Positions 12,678-20,124 of a stretch of DNA of 31,297 bases are shown piece by piece (position 1 is the stretch's first letter; each line of letters opens with the position of its first letter). This DNA comes from Reyranella sp. (lineage in GTDB: Bacteria > Pseudomonadota > Alphaproteobacteria > Reyranellales > Reyranellaceae): NCBI GenBank assembly GCA_004296815.1, contig SCVT01000200.1, positions 1-31,297 on the forward strand. Direction: 5' to 3'. A program made the translations under genes and the position numbers. The notes under the pieces were generated by a model. It was not told the DNA's origin, made no database searches, and was given only the letters and a program-made list of their open reading frames with translations.

Positions 12678-13407
12678 CGCCGTCGTCCGTATCCGCGACG
12701 TCGTGAAGGAGTTCGGCCCGTTGCGCGTGCTGGACGGCGTGGGCTTCGAGGTGACGCGTGGCCAGACCGTGGCGATCGTGGGCCGCAGCGGCTCCGGCAA
12801 GAGCACGCTGCTGCGCTGCGTCGCCGGCCTCGAGACCATCCAGGCGGGCGAGATCGAGGTTTGCGGTCACCCCGTCGGTCGGCCGGGAAGTGCCGCGCGC
12901 GCGCAGCTCCGGCGCGACGTCGGCATGGTGTTCCAGAGCTACAACCTCTTTCCTCATCTCACGGTGGAGCGGAACATCACGCTCGCGCTGACGCTCGTGA
13001 AGAAGCAGTCGCGCGACGAGGCGAAGAAAAGAGCGGCGGACGTGCTGGGCATGGTCGGGCTGACCGACAAGATCGGCGCCTATCCCGAGCAGCTCTCGGG
13101 TGGCCAGCAGCAGCGCGTGGCGATCGCGCGCTCGCTCGCCCTGCAGCCGCAGGTCATGCTGTTCGACGAGGTGACCTCGGCGCTCGATCCCGAGCTCACC
13201 GCCGAGGTGCTGGGCGTCATGGAGGACCTGGCACGCCGCGGCATGACGATGATCACCGTGACGCACGAGATGGGCTTCGCCCGCCGCGTGGCCGACCTCG
13301 TGGTGTTCATGCACAAGGGCAAGGTCTGGGAGATTGGCCCGACCGCCGAGCTATTCGCCGAGCCGAAGACGGCGGAGTTCCGCCAGTTCGTCGGCAGCGA
13401 GCTCTAG
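12664..13407 (+). CDS. Amino-acid-type ABC transporter ATPase (GlnQ/HisP family)
   Basis: Cytoplasmic ATPase of 247 aa that powers the transporter. Walker A is GRSGSGKST (about 39-47), the Q loop is MVFQSYNLFPHLTV, the ABC signature is LSGGQQQR, and Walker B is VMLFDEVTSALDPEL with the catalytic Glu present; the switch His is in VTHEMGFARRVAD. The 'FDEVTSALDPE' form with Val in place of Pro is seen in many amino-acid importers. The gene starts inside the end of permease 2, with GAGAGGAAGG upstream. It is the last gene of the gntR-rpiB-transporter operon; the next gene (DUF1801) starts only two bases after its stop and may be read through. Confidence 0.96.
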   Translation: MPEGDAVVRIRDVVKEFGPLRVLDGVGFEVTRGQTVAIVGRSGSGKSTLLRCVAGLETIQAGEIEVCGHPVGRPGSAARAQLRRDVGMVFQSYNLFPHLTVERNITLALTLVKKQSRDEAKKRAADVLGMVGLTDKIGAYPEQLSGGQQQRVAIARSLALQPQVMLFDEVTSALDPELTAEVLGVMEDLARRGMTMITVTHEMGFARRVADLVVFMHKGKVWEIGPTAELFAEPKTAEFRQFVGSEL

Positions 13408-13409
13408 GC

Positions 13410-13796
13410 ATGGCGATGAAGAAGGCGGTGCCGGCCGCCAGCCCCGACGCCTATGTGGCCGCGATCCGCGGCTGGCGCCGCGACTGTGTCGAGACGCTGC
13501 GAGCGGCGGTTCGCGGGGCGGCGGCCTTCGACGAGGTCATCAAGTGGGGCCATCTCGTCTACTTCGCCGGTGGCCCCGTCCTACTGATCCGCGCGGAAGA
13601 GGAGCGCGTGCTGTTCGGCTTCTGGCGCGGCAAGCGCCTGCGCGAGATCGAGCCCCGGCTGAAGCCTGGCGGCAAGTACGAGATGGCCACGATCGATATC
13701 CGCAAGGGCGAAGCCCTCGACGCCGACACAGCGCGCCGCCTCGCGAAGAAGGCCGCCTCGCTCAACAAGACGCTGGGCGATCCGACCAAAATCTAG
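13410..13796 (+). CDS. DUF1801 (YdhG-like) domain protein
   Basis: Small soluble protein of 128 aa. The DUF1801 pattern is visible: YVAAIRGWRRDCVETLRAAVRGA, then FDEVIKWGHLVYFAGGPVLLIRAEEERVLFGFWRGKRL, and a basic C-terminal part LAKKAASLNKTLG. Members adopt a YjbR/CyaY-like alpha-beta fold; the biochemical function is not established. The start two bases after the ATPase stop suggests it is transcribed with the transporter, but a metabolic link is not apparent. It converges with the membrane protein gene ending at 13809, with only 12 bases between. An alternative ATG lies two codons downstream. Confidence 0.85.
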   Translation: MAMKKAVPAASPDAYVAAIRGWRRDCVETLRAAVRGAAAFDEVIKWGHLVYFAGGPVLLIRAEEERVLFGFWRGKRLREIEPRLKPGGKYEMATIDIRKGEALDADTARRLAKKAASLNKTLGDPTKI

Positions 13797-13808
13797 GGTT
13801 CGCGCGAG

Positions 13809-14504
13809 CTAGCCGCCGGCGAAGAGCTGCTGGTCGCGGCGGGCGGCGCCTTCGTTGGCCATCAGGACAAGGCCATAGGTGATGGCCAGCACCAGGATCA
13901 CGGTGGCGTAGAGCGCGTAGCCGGTGATGATGTGCGACAGGCTGCCGTCGATCACGTTGGTGGTCTCGAGCGCCAGGACGGTCCCCCGCACCACGCGCGC
14001 GATCGCCATGCCGACGAACGCCCAGACCACGACGGTGCGGCTCTGCAGGCCGTCGCGCGCCATGCCCCTGTGGAATTCCCAGGCCGTCGCCAGCGACAGC
14101 GCGCCGATGAAGAGGGTGAACAGTAGATAGGTGCTGCGCATGCCCTGGCCGTCGCCCGCCGCGAAGATGACAAAGAACAGCGCCATGAACAGACCGCACA
14201 GGCCCACGGTTATCCCGGCCTGGCGGCCAATGGTGAACTTGTCGCGGTTGGTGAGATACTGGCTGGTCCACACCACCGCGAACCCCGCGATGATCAGCGT
14301 GTCGGCGGCCAGCGTCGCGTTCACACTGCCGAATGGGCCGCGCCAGCGGAGCAGGAGCGTGCCGGCGTTGGCGAGGAGCAGGGCGCAGGCCCAGGCGCGC
14401 AGGCTGGGCGCGTCGCGGTGATGATACCAGGTGAGCAGGGCGGCGCCGGCGCCCAGCAGAGTCACGGCGACGCTGATCATGTAGAGGGTCTTGATATCCA
14501 GCAT
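13809..14504 (-). CDS. Seven-helix membrane protein, resembles the sensor half of membrane diguanylate cyclases
   Basis: Integral membrane protein of 231 aa with about seven hydrophobic segments (roughly 7-27, 37-54, 62-80, 96-114, 124-142, 156-175, 188-214). The layout MLDIKTLYMISVAVTLLGAGAALLTWYHHRD, the AWACALLLANAG helix and the terminal VLVLAITYGLVLMANE helix resemble the membrane input region of GGDEF proteins, as far as I recall, but the chain stops at LFAGG right after the last helix, where a cyclase domain would begin. There is no frameshifted GGDEF remnant downstream, because the next gene (DUF1801) is convergent and intact. ATG at 14504 overlaps the stop of the binding-protein-like gene (ATGA). 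The role is unknown: a stand-alone membrane receptor is inference. Confidence 0.82.
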   Translation of the reverse strand: MLDIKTLYMISVAVTLLGAGAALLTWYHHRDAPSLRAWACALLLANAGTLLLRWRGPFGSVNATLAADTLIIAGFAVVWTSQYLTNRDKFTIGRQAGITVGLCGLFMALFFVIFAAGDGQGMRSTYLLFTLFIGALSLATAWEFHRGMARDGLQSRTVVVWAFVGMAIARVVRGTVLALETTNVIDGSLSHIITGYALYATVILVLAITYGLVLMANEGAARRDQQLFAGG

Positions 14505-15232
14505 CAGGAAGCCGGGGGCGCCACCGACAGTCCCTTGACCTTGTGCTTCTCGATCAGGCTCGCCACCAGGCCCGACTTCTTGGCCTTTTCCACGAAGGCG
14601 GCGAGGAAGGCGGCGCCCGCCAGGTTGGGCCGCGCCGTGCCGACCGCCTGCTGCACGGCGGTGAACTTGCCGTCGAGGATCTTCAGGCCCGGCGCCTTCC
14701 CGACGTCCTTGAGCAGACCGGGTCGCAGGCCTGCCAGGACCTCGAGCTTGTCTGTCATGAACTTCTCGTAGGCGGCGTCGAGCCCGCTCACCTGGACGAG
14801 GGTGGCGTTCTTGATGTTGTTCACCAGCCAGAGGTCGTAGGCCGAACGCGCCGAGACGGCGATGCGCACACCCTTCTTGTCGACGTCGGCGATCGAGGTG
14901 ATGGGCGAACCCGGCGGCACCATGTAGGTCGCCTCGATCTCGACATAGGCAGCGCTGAAGGCGATCTTCTCGGCGCGCTGCGGCTCGGCGCCGATCAGCC
15001 CGATGTCCCACATGTCCTTGCCGACCTGATCGCCGAGCTCGCCCGGCGACTTGAAGGGCACCAGCTTCACCGGCACGCCGAGCTCGGCGCCGATCGCCTT
15101 GGCCATGTCGGGCGCCACGCCTTCGGGGTCGCCCGAGGGGCTGCGGCCGGTGACCAGCAGGAAGTTGGAGAGGTTGATGCCGGCGCGCAGGGTGCCGGTC
15201 GGGGCGAGCTCTTTTCGGGCTTGGTCGGACAT
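14504..15232 (-). CDS. Substrate-binding-protein-like (SBP_bac_3) protein without signal peptide
   Basis: The 242-aa chain has the family 3 binding-protein fold signals: TGTLRAGINLSNFLLV, GVAPDMAKAIGAELGVPVKLVPFKSPGEL, DMWDIGLIGAEPQRAEKIAFSAAYVEIEATYMV, and the second lobe VDKKGVRIAVSARSAYDLWL. It starts MSDQARKELAPTGTLRAG: residue 1 is directly before the fold, and no hydrophobic leader exists upstream in frame, so export by Sec is not expected. Similar leaderless binding proteins occur in Rhizobiales. No permease or ATPase is adjacent. It is translationally coupled (ATGA) to the seven-helix membrane protein. It could be a cytoplasmic ligand receptor or a repurposed enzyme (cyclohexadienyl dehydratases share this fold). 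The start region has no clear ribosome site. Confidence 0.85.
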   Translation of the reverse strand: MSDQARKELAPTGTLRAGINLSNFLLVTGRSPSGDPEGVAPDMAKAIGAELGVPVKLVPFKSPGELGDQVGKDMWDIGLIGAEPQRAEKIAFSAAYVEIEATYMVPPGSPITSIADVDKKGVRIAVSARSAYDLWLVNNIKNATLVQVSGLDAAYEKFMTDKLEVLAGLRPGLLKDVGKAPGLKILDGKFTAVQQAVGTARPNLAGAAFLAAFVEKAKKSGLVASLIEKHKVKGLSVAPPAS

Positions 15233-15277
15233 GGGCCGAGTGTATGGGCAACCGGCCGGCGATGGTAGATTGATCGG

Positions 15278-15652
15278 ATGTCCCCCAAGCTCCCGTCCCG
15301 GCAGCTCACGGCGCGCTTGCGGAAGATCTGTCTCGCGCTCCCCGAGGCCACCGAGAAGGAGGCCTGGGGCGACCCGACCTTCCGCGTGCGCGACAAGATC
15401 TTCGCCATGGAAAAGCGCGGCGACGGCCGGGTCTCCATCTGGTGCAAGGCGCCCCCGGGCAGCCAGGCGACCCTGGTCGGGTCCGACCCCAAGATGTTCT
15501 TCGTGCCGCCCTATGTCGGATCGAAGGGCTGGATCGGCATGCGGCTCGACTCCGGACCCGACTGGGACGAGGTCGCGGCCGTCGTGCGCCGCAGCTATGT
15601 CCTCACCGCACCCAAGAAGCTCGCGGCGCTGCTCGATCTGCCGCTAGACTAG
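15278..15652 (+). CDS. YjbR/MmcQ family protein
   Basis: Small soluble protein of 124 aa. The MmcQ/YjbR pattern is clear: LRKICLALPEATEKEAWGDPTFRVRDKIFAM, then VSIWCKAPPG, FFVPPYVGSKGWIGMRLD, then WDEVAAVVRRSYVLTAPKKLAALL. The family has a CyaY-like double-wing fold and is often called DNA-binding, though direct functional data are scarce. It is divergent from the signal-less binding protein (45 bases between starts) and four bases upstream of the carboxylesterase, so it may be the first gene of the esterase operon. No strong ribosome site is seen before the ATG. Confidence 0.88.
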   Translation: MSPKLPSRQLTARLRKICLALPEATEKEAWGDPTFRVRDKIFAMEKRGDGRVSIWCKAPPGSQATLVGSDPKMFFVPPYVGSKGWIGMRLDSGPDWDEVAAVVRRSYVLTAPKKLAALLDLPLD

Positions 15653-15656
15653 CGCC

Positions 15657-17192
15657 ATGAACGAGATCGTCGTCGAGACCACCGGCGGGCGCGTCCGCGG
15701 CACCAGCGAGCGCGGCGTCGAGATCTTCAAGGGTATTCCCTATGCCGCGCCGCCGCTCGGCGAGCTGCGCTTCCGTCCGCCGCAGCGACCCGTGCCGTGG
15801 GCCGGCGTCCGCGACGCCACGGACTACGGCAACATGGCCGTGCAGAGCCGCAACGTCTTCGCGCTGCCCGACGACCTGCTGCGCATCTTCACCCTGGCCG
15901 GCACGCAGAAGCTCGACGAGGACTGCCTCACCCTCAACGTCTGGACCTCCGGCCGCGAAGGTGCCGACCGGCCTGTCCTCTTCTGGTGCCATGGCGGCGC
16001 CTTCATCACCGGCTCCGGCTCCTCGCCGTGGTCCGACGGCGCCAACCTCTGCCGCCTCGACGACGTCGTCGTGGTCTCGTTCAACCATCGCCTCGGCGCG
16101 CTGGGCTATCTCCACCTCGAGGACATCGCCGGCCCCGACTTCGCCGGCGCGGGCCTCGCGGGCGCGCTCGACATCCTGGCGGCGCTCGAATGGGTGTGCG
16201 ACAACATCGCCCGCTTCGGCGGCGATCCGCGCAACGTCACGATCTTCGGCGAGTCGGGTGGTGGCGCCAAGGTAAGCGTACTGATGGCGCTGCCGGCGGC
16301 GAAGGGCCTGTTCCACAAGGCGATCATCCAGAGCGGCCCGGCCGTGCAGATGGCCAACCGCGAGGACGGCACGAAGACGGCGCGGCAGATGCTGGAGCAT
16401 CTCGGTCTCGCGCCAGGGGAGGCCGGCAAGCTTCGCGAGCTGCCGGCCGCGAAGATCCTCGAGGCACAGGTGAAGGTGCTGTCCGGCATCAGCCGTGCCT
16501 CCTTCGCCGATCGCCGGCGGCTGGGTTTCAACCCGGTGATCGACGGCAAGGTCTTCCCGGGCGGGCCGTTTGCGCCGCATGCACCGCTCGCCTCGACGCA
16601 CGTGCCGCTGATGATCGGCACCAACAAGGACGAGCAGACCCTGTTCATCGGCCATGCGCCCTGGGTGATCGGCGCGACGTTCGACAATCTTCCCGACGGG
16701 CTCGCGCCCTATCTCGGCGATCGCACGGCCGAGGTCATCGCGGCCTACCGCCGGGCACAGCCGACCTTCACGGCCGAGCGGATCGCCATCGCCATCGTCT
16801 CCGACCTCGGGGTCAGGGCGCCCTCGCTGCTGATGGCGGAGCGCAAGATCGCGCAGGGTGGCGCACCGGTATTCGTCTACCTCTTCGCCTGGGAGACGCC
16901 GGTGCTGGGCGGCCGCCTGCGCTCCTGCCACACGCTCGAGATTCCCTTCGTCTTCTCCAACCTCGATCGTGCGGAGCTGACGGGCGACGATCCGGCGCGG
17001 CTCGCGCTCGGCGAGACCATGAGCCGGGCGTGGATCGCCTTCGCGAGGAACGGCGATCCCAACCATCCCAACCTGCCCGTGTGGCCGCCTTATGGGACCC
17101 GCCTGCGCCACACCATGATCTTCGACACGGTGTGCCATCTCGACATTGACACCTACGGCGCCGAACGGCGCGTCTGGGAGACGAAGCCGTGA
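15657..17192 (+). CDS. Type B carboxylesterase/lipase (alpha/beta hydrolase)
   Basis: Esterase of 511 aa, full length for the para-nitrobenzyl esterase/cholinesterase-like family. Family blocks: GRVRGTSERGVEIFKGIPYAAPPLGELRFRPP, EDCLTLNVWTS, the oxyanion-hole motif FWCHGGAF, and NVTIFGESGGG with nucleophile Ser200. The acid is probably Glu326 (GTNKDEQTLF) and the base His425 (RSCHTLEIPFVF). It lacks a signal peptide, so it probably acts in the cytoplasm. The nucleophile elbow reads G-E-S-G-G rather than the common G-E-S-A-G. Its stop overlaps the GTG of the enolase-superfamily gene by four bases (GTGA), and an amidohydrolase follows; this suggests it opens an ester substrate for those two enzymes. 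The substrate is unknown. Confidence 0.94.
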   Translation: MNEIVVETTGGRVRGTSERGVEIFKGIPYAAPPLGELRFRPPQRPVPWAGVRDATDYGNMAVQSRNVFALPDDLLRIFTLAGTQKLDEDCLTLNVWTSGREGADRPVLFWCHGGAFITGSGSSPWSDGANLCRLDDVVVVSFNHRLGALGYLHLEDIAGPDFAGAGLAGALDILAALEWVCDNIARFGGDPRNVTIFGESGGGAKVSVLMALPAAKGLFHKAIIQSGPAVQMANREDGTKTARQMLEHLGLAPGEAGKLRELPAAKILEAQVKVLSGISRASFADRRRLGFNPVIDGKVFPGGPFAPHAPLASTHVPLMIGTNKDEQTLFIGHAPWVIGATFDNLPDGLAPYLGDRTAEVIAAYRRAQPTFTAERIAIAIVSDLGVRAPSLLMAERKIAQGGAPVFVYLFAWETPVLGGRLRSCHTLEIPFVFSNLDRAELTGDDPARLALGETMSRAWIAFARNGDPNHPNLPVWPPYGTRLRHTMIFDTVCHLDIDTYGAERRVWETKP

Positions 17193-18295
17193 AGATTACC
17201 GACGTTACCCTGACGCTGTTCGCCTGGGACGACATCCCGCCCACCACCTACGGCGCCCATACCGGCCGCTTCTCCGGCAAGAGCGCGCTCGGGCTGCTGC
17301 GGCTCATCACCGACGAGGGCGTCGAGGGCCACGCCTTCCTGGGCTCGGCGATGAACCCGGCGACGACCGACGGGCAGGGGCTGATCACGCATCTGAAGCC
17401 CGTGCTGATGGGCAAGAACCCGCTGCACAGGGAGCAGCTCAACCAGGAGATCTGGAAGCGCCAGCGCTCGGCCGGCGTACGCGCCATCGGCGCGGCCGAC
17501 GTGGCGCTGTGGGATCTCGTGGGCAAGGCGATGGGCCAGCCGATCCACCGCCTGCTCGGCACCTACCGCGAATCGGTGCCGGCCTATGCGAGCTCGGCGG
17601 TGCTGGCCTCGCCCGAGGCCTATGCGGACGAGGCGGTGCAGTTCAAGGAGAACGGCTGGGCGGCCTACAAGATCCATCCGCCGACGCGCTGGAAGGAGGA
17701 CATCAAGGTCTGCGAAGCAGTGCGCAAGGCGGTCGGCGACTACACGATCATGCTCGACTCGACCTGGAGCTACGACTATCCGGCGGCGGTGCGCGTGGGC
17801 CTCGCTGCGCAGGAGCTCGGCTTCTACTGGTACGAGGATCCGCTCGCCGACCAGGACATCTACAACTACGTGAAGCTGAAGCAGCAGCTGTCGATCCCGA
17901 TCATGGCGACCGAGTATCCGCAGACCGGCCTCGATTCGTACCAGCCGTGGATCATGCAGCAGGCGACCGACTACCTGCGCGGCGACGTGGCGGTGAAGGG
18001 CGGCATCACGACGCTGGTGAAGACCGCGCATCTCGCCGAGGCCTTCCGCATGAACTACGAGGTCCATCACGGCGGCAATTCGCTGAACAACATGGCCAAC
18101 CTCCATGTCATCGGCGCCATCCGAAACACCGAGTTCTTCGAGGTGCTGCTGCCGGACGCCGCGCAGAAGTACGGGCTGGAGAAGGACATCGTGGTCGGCA
18201 TGGACGGGCTGGTGCACGTGCCCAACGGGCCGGGCCTGGGCGCCGCGATCGACTTCAAGCTGATCGAGAAGAAGAAGCTGGCGATCCTCGCCTAG
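17189..18295 (+). CDS. Mandelate racemase/muconate lactonizing enzyme family protein (enolase superfamily)
   Basis: Enzyme of 368 aa that should abstract a proton alpha to a carboxylate with Mg2+ help. Metal ligands fit Asp190 (IMLDSTW), Glu216 (WYEDPL) and Glu242 (MATEYPQTG). The His-Asp general base pair fits Asp266 (RGDVAVKGGIT) and His293 or His294 (EVHHGGNS). The second-strand motif, K-x-K in mandelate racemase, reads KIH (Lys161, His163), so the base on that face is changed. The N-terminal capping domain (about 1-125) and barrel (130-365) are complete. GTG at 17189 overlaps the esterase stop. The group includes sugar-acid dehydratases, racemases and cycloisomerases; this member's reaction cannot be told by eye. 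Its neighbours suggest one catabolic route. Confidence 0.93.
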   Translation: MKITDVTLTLFAWDDIPPTTYGAHTGRFSGKSALGLLRLITDEGVEGHAFLGSAMNPATTDGQGLITHLKPVLMGKNPLHREQLNQEIWKRQRSAGVRAIGAADVALWDLVGKAMGQPIHRLLGTYRESVPAYASSAVLASPEAYADEAVQFKENGWAAYKIHPPTRWKEDIKVCEAVRKAVGDYTIMLDSTWSYDYPAAVRVGLAAQELGFYWYEDPLADQDIYNYVKLKQQLSIPIMATEYPQTGLDSYQPWIMQQATDYLRGDVAVKGGITTLVKTAHLAEAFRMNYEVHHGGNSLNNMANLHVIGAIRNTEFFEVLLPDAAQKYGLEKDIVVGMDGLVHVPNGPGLGAAIDFKLIEKKKLAILA

Positions 18296-18307
18296 ATCGA
18301 GAAAGCC

Positions 18308-19405
18308 ATGATCGTCGACTGCCACGCGCACATCTTCACGCACTGGCTGGGCGCCTGCGGGCATCCCTCGCGCGAGATCCACAAGCGTTACCTGCAGCGC
18401 GTGGTGACGCGCACCGTGGCGCCGACGTACCGGCTGCGCGACGGCGCGCGCGCCGACACCAAGGCGTTGTTCAAGGCGGGCGTGGAGAGCTGGGAGGGGC
18501 TCGCCGACGTCGACTTCCGCGTGGGCCGCTTCGGGCTGCTCGAGTTCCGCCACGAGGGCGAGGAATACGGCGTGCAGTACATGCCGGCCAACATGCAGGA
18601 GATGGTGGCACCGCCCGAGCTGATGCTGGCGCAGATGATGAATGCGGGCGTCGACCGCTGCATCCTGCAGGCGGGCGGCGGCTACGGCGCCATGACGGAG
18701 ATGAACGCCTTCGCCGGCCGGCAGTATCCCGACCGCATGACCGGGCTGATGCATGTCGACGAGGCGATGGCGGGGACGCCCGCCGCGCTCGCCGAGGTCG
18801 ACCATGCCTACGACGCGCTCGGCCTGCGCGGGCTCTACTACGGCGTCGATGCGATGGCGCGGCACGGCTTTCCCTGGCCGCTCGACGGCAAGGAGCTGGC
18901 GCCGTTCTGGGACAAGCTCGCGGCGAGGGACATCGCCCTCTGCTTCGAGATGAGCTCGGGTCCGGGCTACGACCTCGCGGGCTACATGGCGAACCTCACT
19001 GCGTTCGGCCGCGTGCTCAAGCGCCATTCGTCGCTCCGCGTCCACATGGCGATGAGCCCGCCCGTCGCGTTCTTTGCGCGCAATGGCCGCTACCAGTTCC
19101 CCGACGAGGCGCTGGCGGTGTGGCGCCACGAGCCGATGGTGCTGGAGGCGATGTTCCCCATCACCTACGGCGGCGTGTGGGACTATCCCTATCCAGAGGC
19201 GCAGGCACTGATCGAGGACATGAAAAACCTGTTCGGCGCGGGCCGGCTGATGTGGGGCTCCGACATGCCGAATGTCGAGCGCTTCTGCACCTACAAGCAG
19301 TCGCTCGACTACGTGCGGAAGTACTGTCCCTTCCTGACGGCGCGCGAGAAGGACCTGATCCTGGGCGACACCTGCGCCGCCTTTTACGGGATTCCGGCGC
19401 AATAA
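18308..19405 (+). CDS. Amidohydrolase family 2 protein (ACMSD/resorcylate decarboxylase-like, COG2159)
   Basis: Metal-dependent TIM-barrel enzyme of 365 aa. It opens MIVDCHAHIF, with the metal-binding HxH pair at His6 and His8. Later family blocks are the MNAGVDRCILQAGG strand, GLRGLYYG, RVHMAMSPP (metal or catalytic His) and WGSDMPNVER near the C-terminus with the catalytic Asp. COG2159 members are mostly non-oxidative decarboxylases or hydrolases of aromatic and dicarboxylic acids. It starts 12 bases after the enolase-superfamily stop, with a weak ribosome site (GAGAAAG). A long insertion at about 35-85 (FKAGVESWEGLADVDFRVGR) gives it more length before the first barrel helices than simple ACMSD. 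It is probably the last step of the three-gene cluster. Confidence 0.92.
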   Translation: MIVDCHAHIFTHWLGACGHPSREIHKRYLQRVVTRTVAPTYRLRDGARADTKALFKAGVESWEGLADVDFRVGRFGLLEFRHEGEEYGVQYMPANMQEMVAPPELMLAQMMNAGVDRCILQAGGGYGAMTEMNAFAGRQYPDRMTGLMHVDEAMAGTPAALAEVDHAYDALGLRGLYYGVDAMARHGFPWPLDGKELAPFWDKLAARDIALCFEMSSGPGYDLAGYMANLTAFGRVLKRHSSLRVHMAMSPPVAFFARNGRYQFPDEALAVWRHEPMVLEAMFPITYGGVWDYPYPEAQALIEDMKNLFGAGRLMWGSDMPNVERFCTYKQSLDYVRKYCPFLTAREKDLILGDTCAAFYGIPAQ

Positions 19406-19470
19406 AGTTACCGCAACTCCGCCGCGCAGGGGGCGTTGCTGGGGCATCCGGAATTCCAGGAGGTCCCCCC

Positions 19471-20061
19471 ATGATCAAGCGTTCGTTGCTTACCATCGCC
19501 CTGGTTGCGTCGGCCGGCGCCGTGCATGCCCAGGGCGAGCCCGCCGATCCCTATGGTCGTCCGTTGCTCGGCCGCGGCGACTGGGTACGCCAGCCCGGCG
19601 ATCAGCCCGGCCCGTCGAACGGCAGCGGCATGAACCCGCGGATGACCACGACAACGACAGTGACCAGCGGCGGGATGGCCGCCGTCCCGCCGCCGATGGC
19701 CGCGCCCATGCCGGCTCCCGCGCCGATGCCGGCCGCGACCTTCCAGACCAACACGGTCGCCAACACCGTCGTGGGCGAACCACGCGATCCCTACGGCCGT
19801 CCGCTGATCGGGCGCAACGACTGGGTCCGCCAGCCGGGCGACCAGCGCGGCCCGGCGGGCGCCGGCGTCTCGGCTTCGGCCGGCGTCGCGGCCCCGTACG
19901 CTGCCCCCAACATGGCGGCGGCGCCGTCGGCCTCGGCGGACGCCCAGCTCGGCTCCGGCCCGCATCCCGTGGCCTTCCGCGACGAGTTCGGCTTCCGCTA
20001 CGACGCCCAGGGCAACCGCCTCGACGCGCGCGGCTACGTGATCTCGCCGCAGACCCGCTAA
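19471..20061 (+). CDS. Secreted Pro/Ala-rich protein with a duplicated DPYGRPL...DWVRQPGDQ motif
   Basis: Unrecognised exported protein of 196 aa. The signal peptide is MIKRSLLTIALVASAGAVHA, with probable cleavage before Gln21. Two 27-residue repeats, at 22-48 and 102-128, share GEP-x-DPYGRPL-x-GR-x-DWVRQPGDQ-x-GP; they are separated by a Thr/Ser/Met-Pro-Ala linker that looks unstructured. The C-terminus (HPVAFRDEFGFRYDAQGNRLDARGYVISPQTR) is distinct and may be a small beta module, also seen as a tail on other exported proteins. A strong AGGAGGT ribosome site precedes the ATG. It has 65 bases of its own leader, so it is probably a separate transcript from the amidohydrolase. No function is assigned; an envelope or periplasmic role is likely. 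Confidence 0.8.
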   Translation: MIKRSLLTIALVASAGAVHAQGEPADPYGRPLLGRGDWVRQPGDQPGPSNGSGMNPRMTTTTTVTSGGMAAVPPPMAAPMPAPAPMPAATFQTNTVANTVVGEPRDPYGRPLIGRNDWVRQPGDQRGPAGAGVSASAGVAAPYAAPNMAAAPSASADAQLGSGPHPVAFRDEFGFRYDAQGNRLDARGYVISPQTR

Positions 20062-20082
20062 CTGTTCGTTCCGGCAATCGCC

Positions 20083-20110
20083 AGGCCCGGCGTCGCAAGG
20101 CGCCGGGCCT
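20083..20110 (+). terminator. Hairpin terminator-like structure
   Basis: AGGCCCGGCG (20083-20092) and CGCCGGGCCT (20101-20110) form a perfect 10-base-pair stem with an 8-base loop, 21 bases after the stop of the secreted protein gene. The T-rich tail is short and broken (TGCTATTG), so termination may be only partial. It also makes the TTG at 20110 an unlikely start for the next gene. Confidence 0.65.
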
Positions 20111-20124
20111 TGCTATTGTGGGGC

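Noticed and set aside
13797..14504. Membrane protein as a frameshifted diguanylate cyclase
   Set aside because: No GGDEF or remnant is found in any frame downstream. The adjoining DNA is the intact, convergent DUF1801 gene.
15603..17138. Minus-strand open frame (511 aa) opposite the carboxylesterase
   Set aside because: The esterase has all family motifs. The reverse frame is Arg/Ala/Asp/His-rich shadow coding typical of GC-rich DNA.
17153..19447. Minus-strand open frame (764 aa) opposite the enolase-superfamily and amidohydrolase genes
   Set aside because: It spans two well-supported genes and the gap between them, and is made of low-complexity Arg/His/Leu sequence with no motif.
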